The notes below the pieces were generated by a model, which saw only the letters and a program-made list of their open reading frames with translations, had not been told where the DNA came from and made no database searches. Both the position numbers and the translations under genes were made by a program. Positions 14,540 to 14,986 of a DNA stretch of 14,986 nucleotides are shown one piece after another. Numbering within the stretch: the stretch's first letter is position 1; the number at the start of each line of letters is the position of its first letter. Source of the stretch: Gammaproteobacteria bacterium (GTDB lineage: Bacteria; Pseudomonadota; Gammaproteobacteria; Coxiellales; Coxiellaceae); assembly GCA_021774015.1 (NCBI GenBank), contig JAJFJO010000069.1, positions 1 through 14,986 on the forward strand, in the 5' to 3' direction.

Positions 14540-14986
14540 TTAACCACCAACCTGTTTCTCACGAATTTCTTCAAAAGTTTTACAATCAATGCACTTCTCA
14601 GCCGTAGGTCGTGCTTCTAAACGCCGAATACCAATTTCAGCGCCGCAGTCTTCACAAAAACCATAATCGCCTGTCGTAATAGAATCTAAAGATTGCTCAA
14701 TTTTTTTAATCAACTTGCGTTCACGATCACGCGTACGCAACTCGAGACTAAAACCTTCTTCTTGAGCTGCACGATCTAGTGGGTCAGGAAACGACAACGC
14801 ATCTTCCTTCATATGCACGACTGTCGTGTCCACCTCTTCCATCAACTGCTCTCTCCAGGAAGTGAGGATACGGCGGAAGTGCTCGTGCTGAGCCTCACCC
14901 ATATACTCTTCCTTCTTTGCGGGTTGGTGGGGAGTGAAATTAACAGGGCACGCAGCCGTTGAAATAGGTTCTTTAATTGTCTTGGG
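14540..14986 (-). CDS. dksA: RNA polymerase-binding transcription factor DksA, N-terminus cut by window edge
   Basis: DksA binds the RNA polymerase secondary channel with ppGpp in the stringent response. The visible part carries the coiled-coil tip FPDPLDRAAQEE with the two aspartates. It also has SLELRTRDRERKLIKKIE, the zinc finger CEDCG ... CIDCK (Cx2C-x17-Cx2C), and the C-terminal EIREKQVGG. Although an ATG occurs at 14902, the same frame stays open to the edge and its 28 upstream codons (ending QPAKKEEY before MGEAQHEHFRRIL) correspond to the N-terminal part of E. coli DksA (ending GEEYMNEAQ). The true start is therefore probably beyond the window. A shorter product from 14902, with AAGGAAGAG just upstream, cannot be excluded. 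Confidence 0.95.
   Translation of the reverse strand, partial: PKTIKEPISTAACPVNFTPHQPAKKEEYMGEAQHEHFRRILTSWREQLMEEVDTTVVHMKEDALSFPDPLDRAAQEEGFSLELRTRDRERKLIKKIEQSLDSITTGDYGFCEDCGAEIGIRRLEARPTAEKCIDCKTFEEIREKQVGG

Noticed and set aside
14540..14902. Complete 120-residue DksA starting at the internal ATG
   Set aside because: The same frame continues upstream with codons matching the known N-terminal segment, so the gene is better treated as running off the window.

Overview
The window looks like an AT-rich gammaproteobacterial chromosome. The gammaproteobacterial-type tRNA nucleotidyltransferase, DksA, FolM, FolB and Psd point that way. A 1474-residue orphan protein, a protein with ankyrin repeats behind a possible Stv-like domain, and several unrecognised small proteins suggest a host-associated lineage such as the Legionellales/Coxiellaceae. 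That placement is inferred from gene content and remembered similarity; no search was run.

Layout. 1-371 (minus) is the start of cca, which runs off the left edge. 441-1670 (minus) is an AAA/STAND-like P-loop ATPase with a C-terminal winged helix; its promoter sits among AAAC-centred repeats spaced 19, 19 and 10 bp. 1879-2718 (plus) is psd. 2730-7154 (minus) is a very large orphan protein with coiled-coil and TPR-like stretches. 7454-8655 (plus) is a complete Xre/MbcA-RES toxin-antitoxin operon, with two palindromic operators built into its promoter and a shared convergent hairpin at its end. 8670-11164 (minus) is a tight three-gene operon: MidA-type methyltransferase, PTPS/QueD-family protein, and a membrane di-iron hydroxylase of the sterol desaturase/fatty acid hydroxylase superfamily. 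folM (11192-11932, plus) diverges from it across only 27 bp. 11943-12256 (minus) holds a small exported cysteine-rich protein whose frame is split at a run of seven A. 12331-12903 (minus) is an orphan of about 190 residues. 13139-14134 (plus) is a Stv-like/ankyrin gene interrupted by an in-frame TAA. 14115-14468 (minus) is folB, and 14540-14986 (minus) is dksA, cut by the right edge, with a strong hairpin terminator between them.

How the genes fit together. FolM (dihydropterin reductase), a PTPS-fold protein, FolB and a membrane hydroxylase related to pterin-dependent alkylglycerol monooxygenase lie within 6 kb. This suggests a reduced-pterin cofactor pathway coupled to lipid oxidation. The most noteworthy items are this cluster, the split cysteine-rich gene, the nearly leaderless promoter of the midA operon, the ATPase with its repeat-studded promoter, and the giant orphan. 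I saw no rRNA, tRNA, CRISPR array or insertion sequence.
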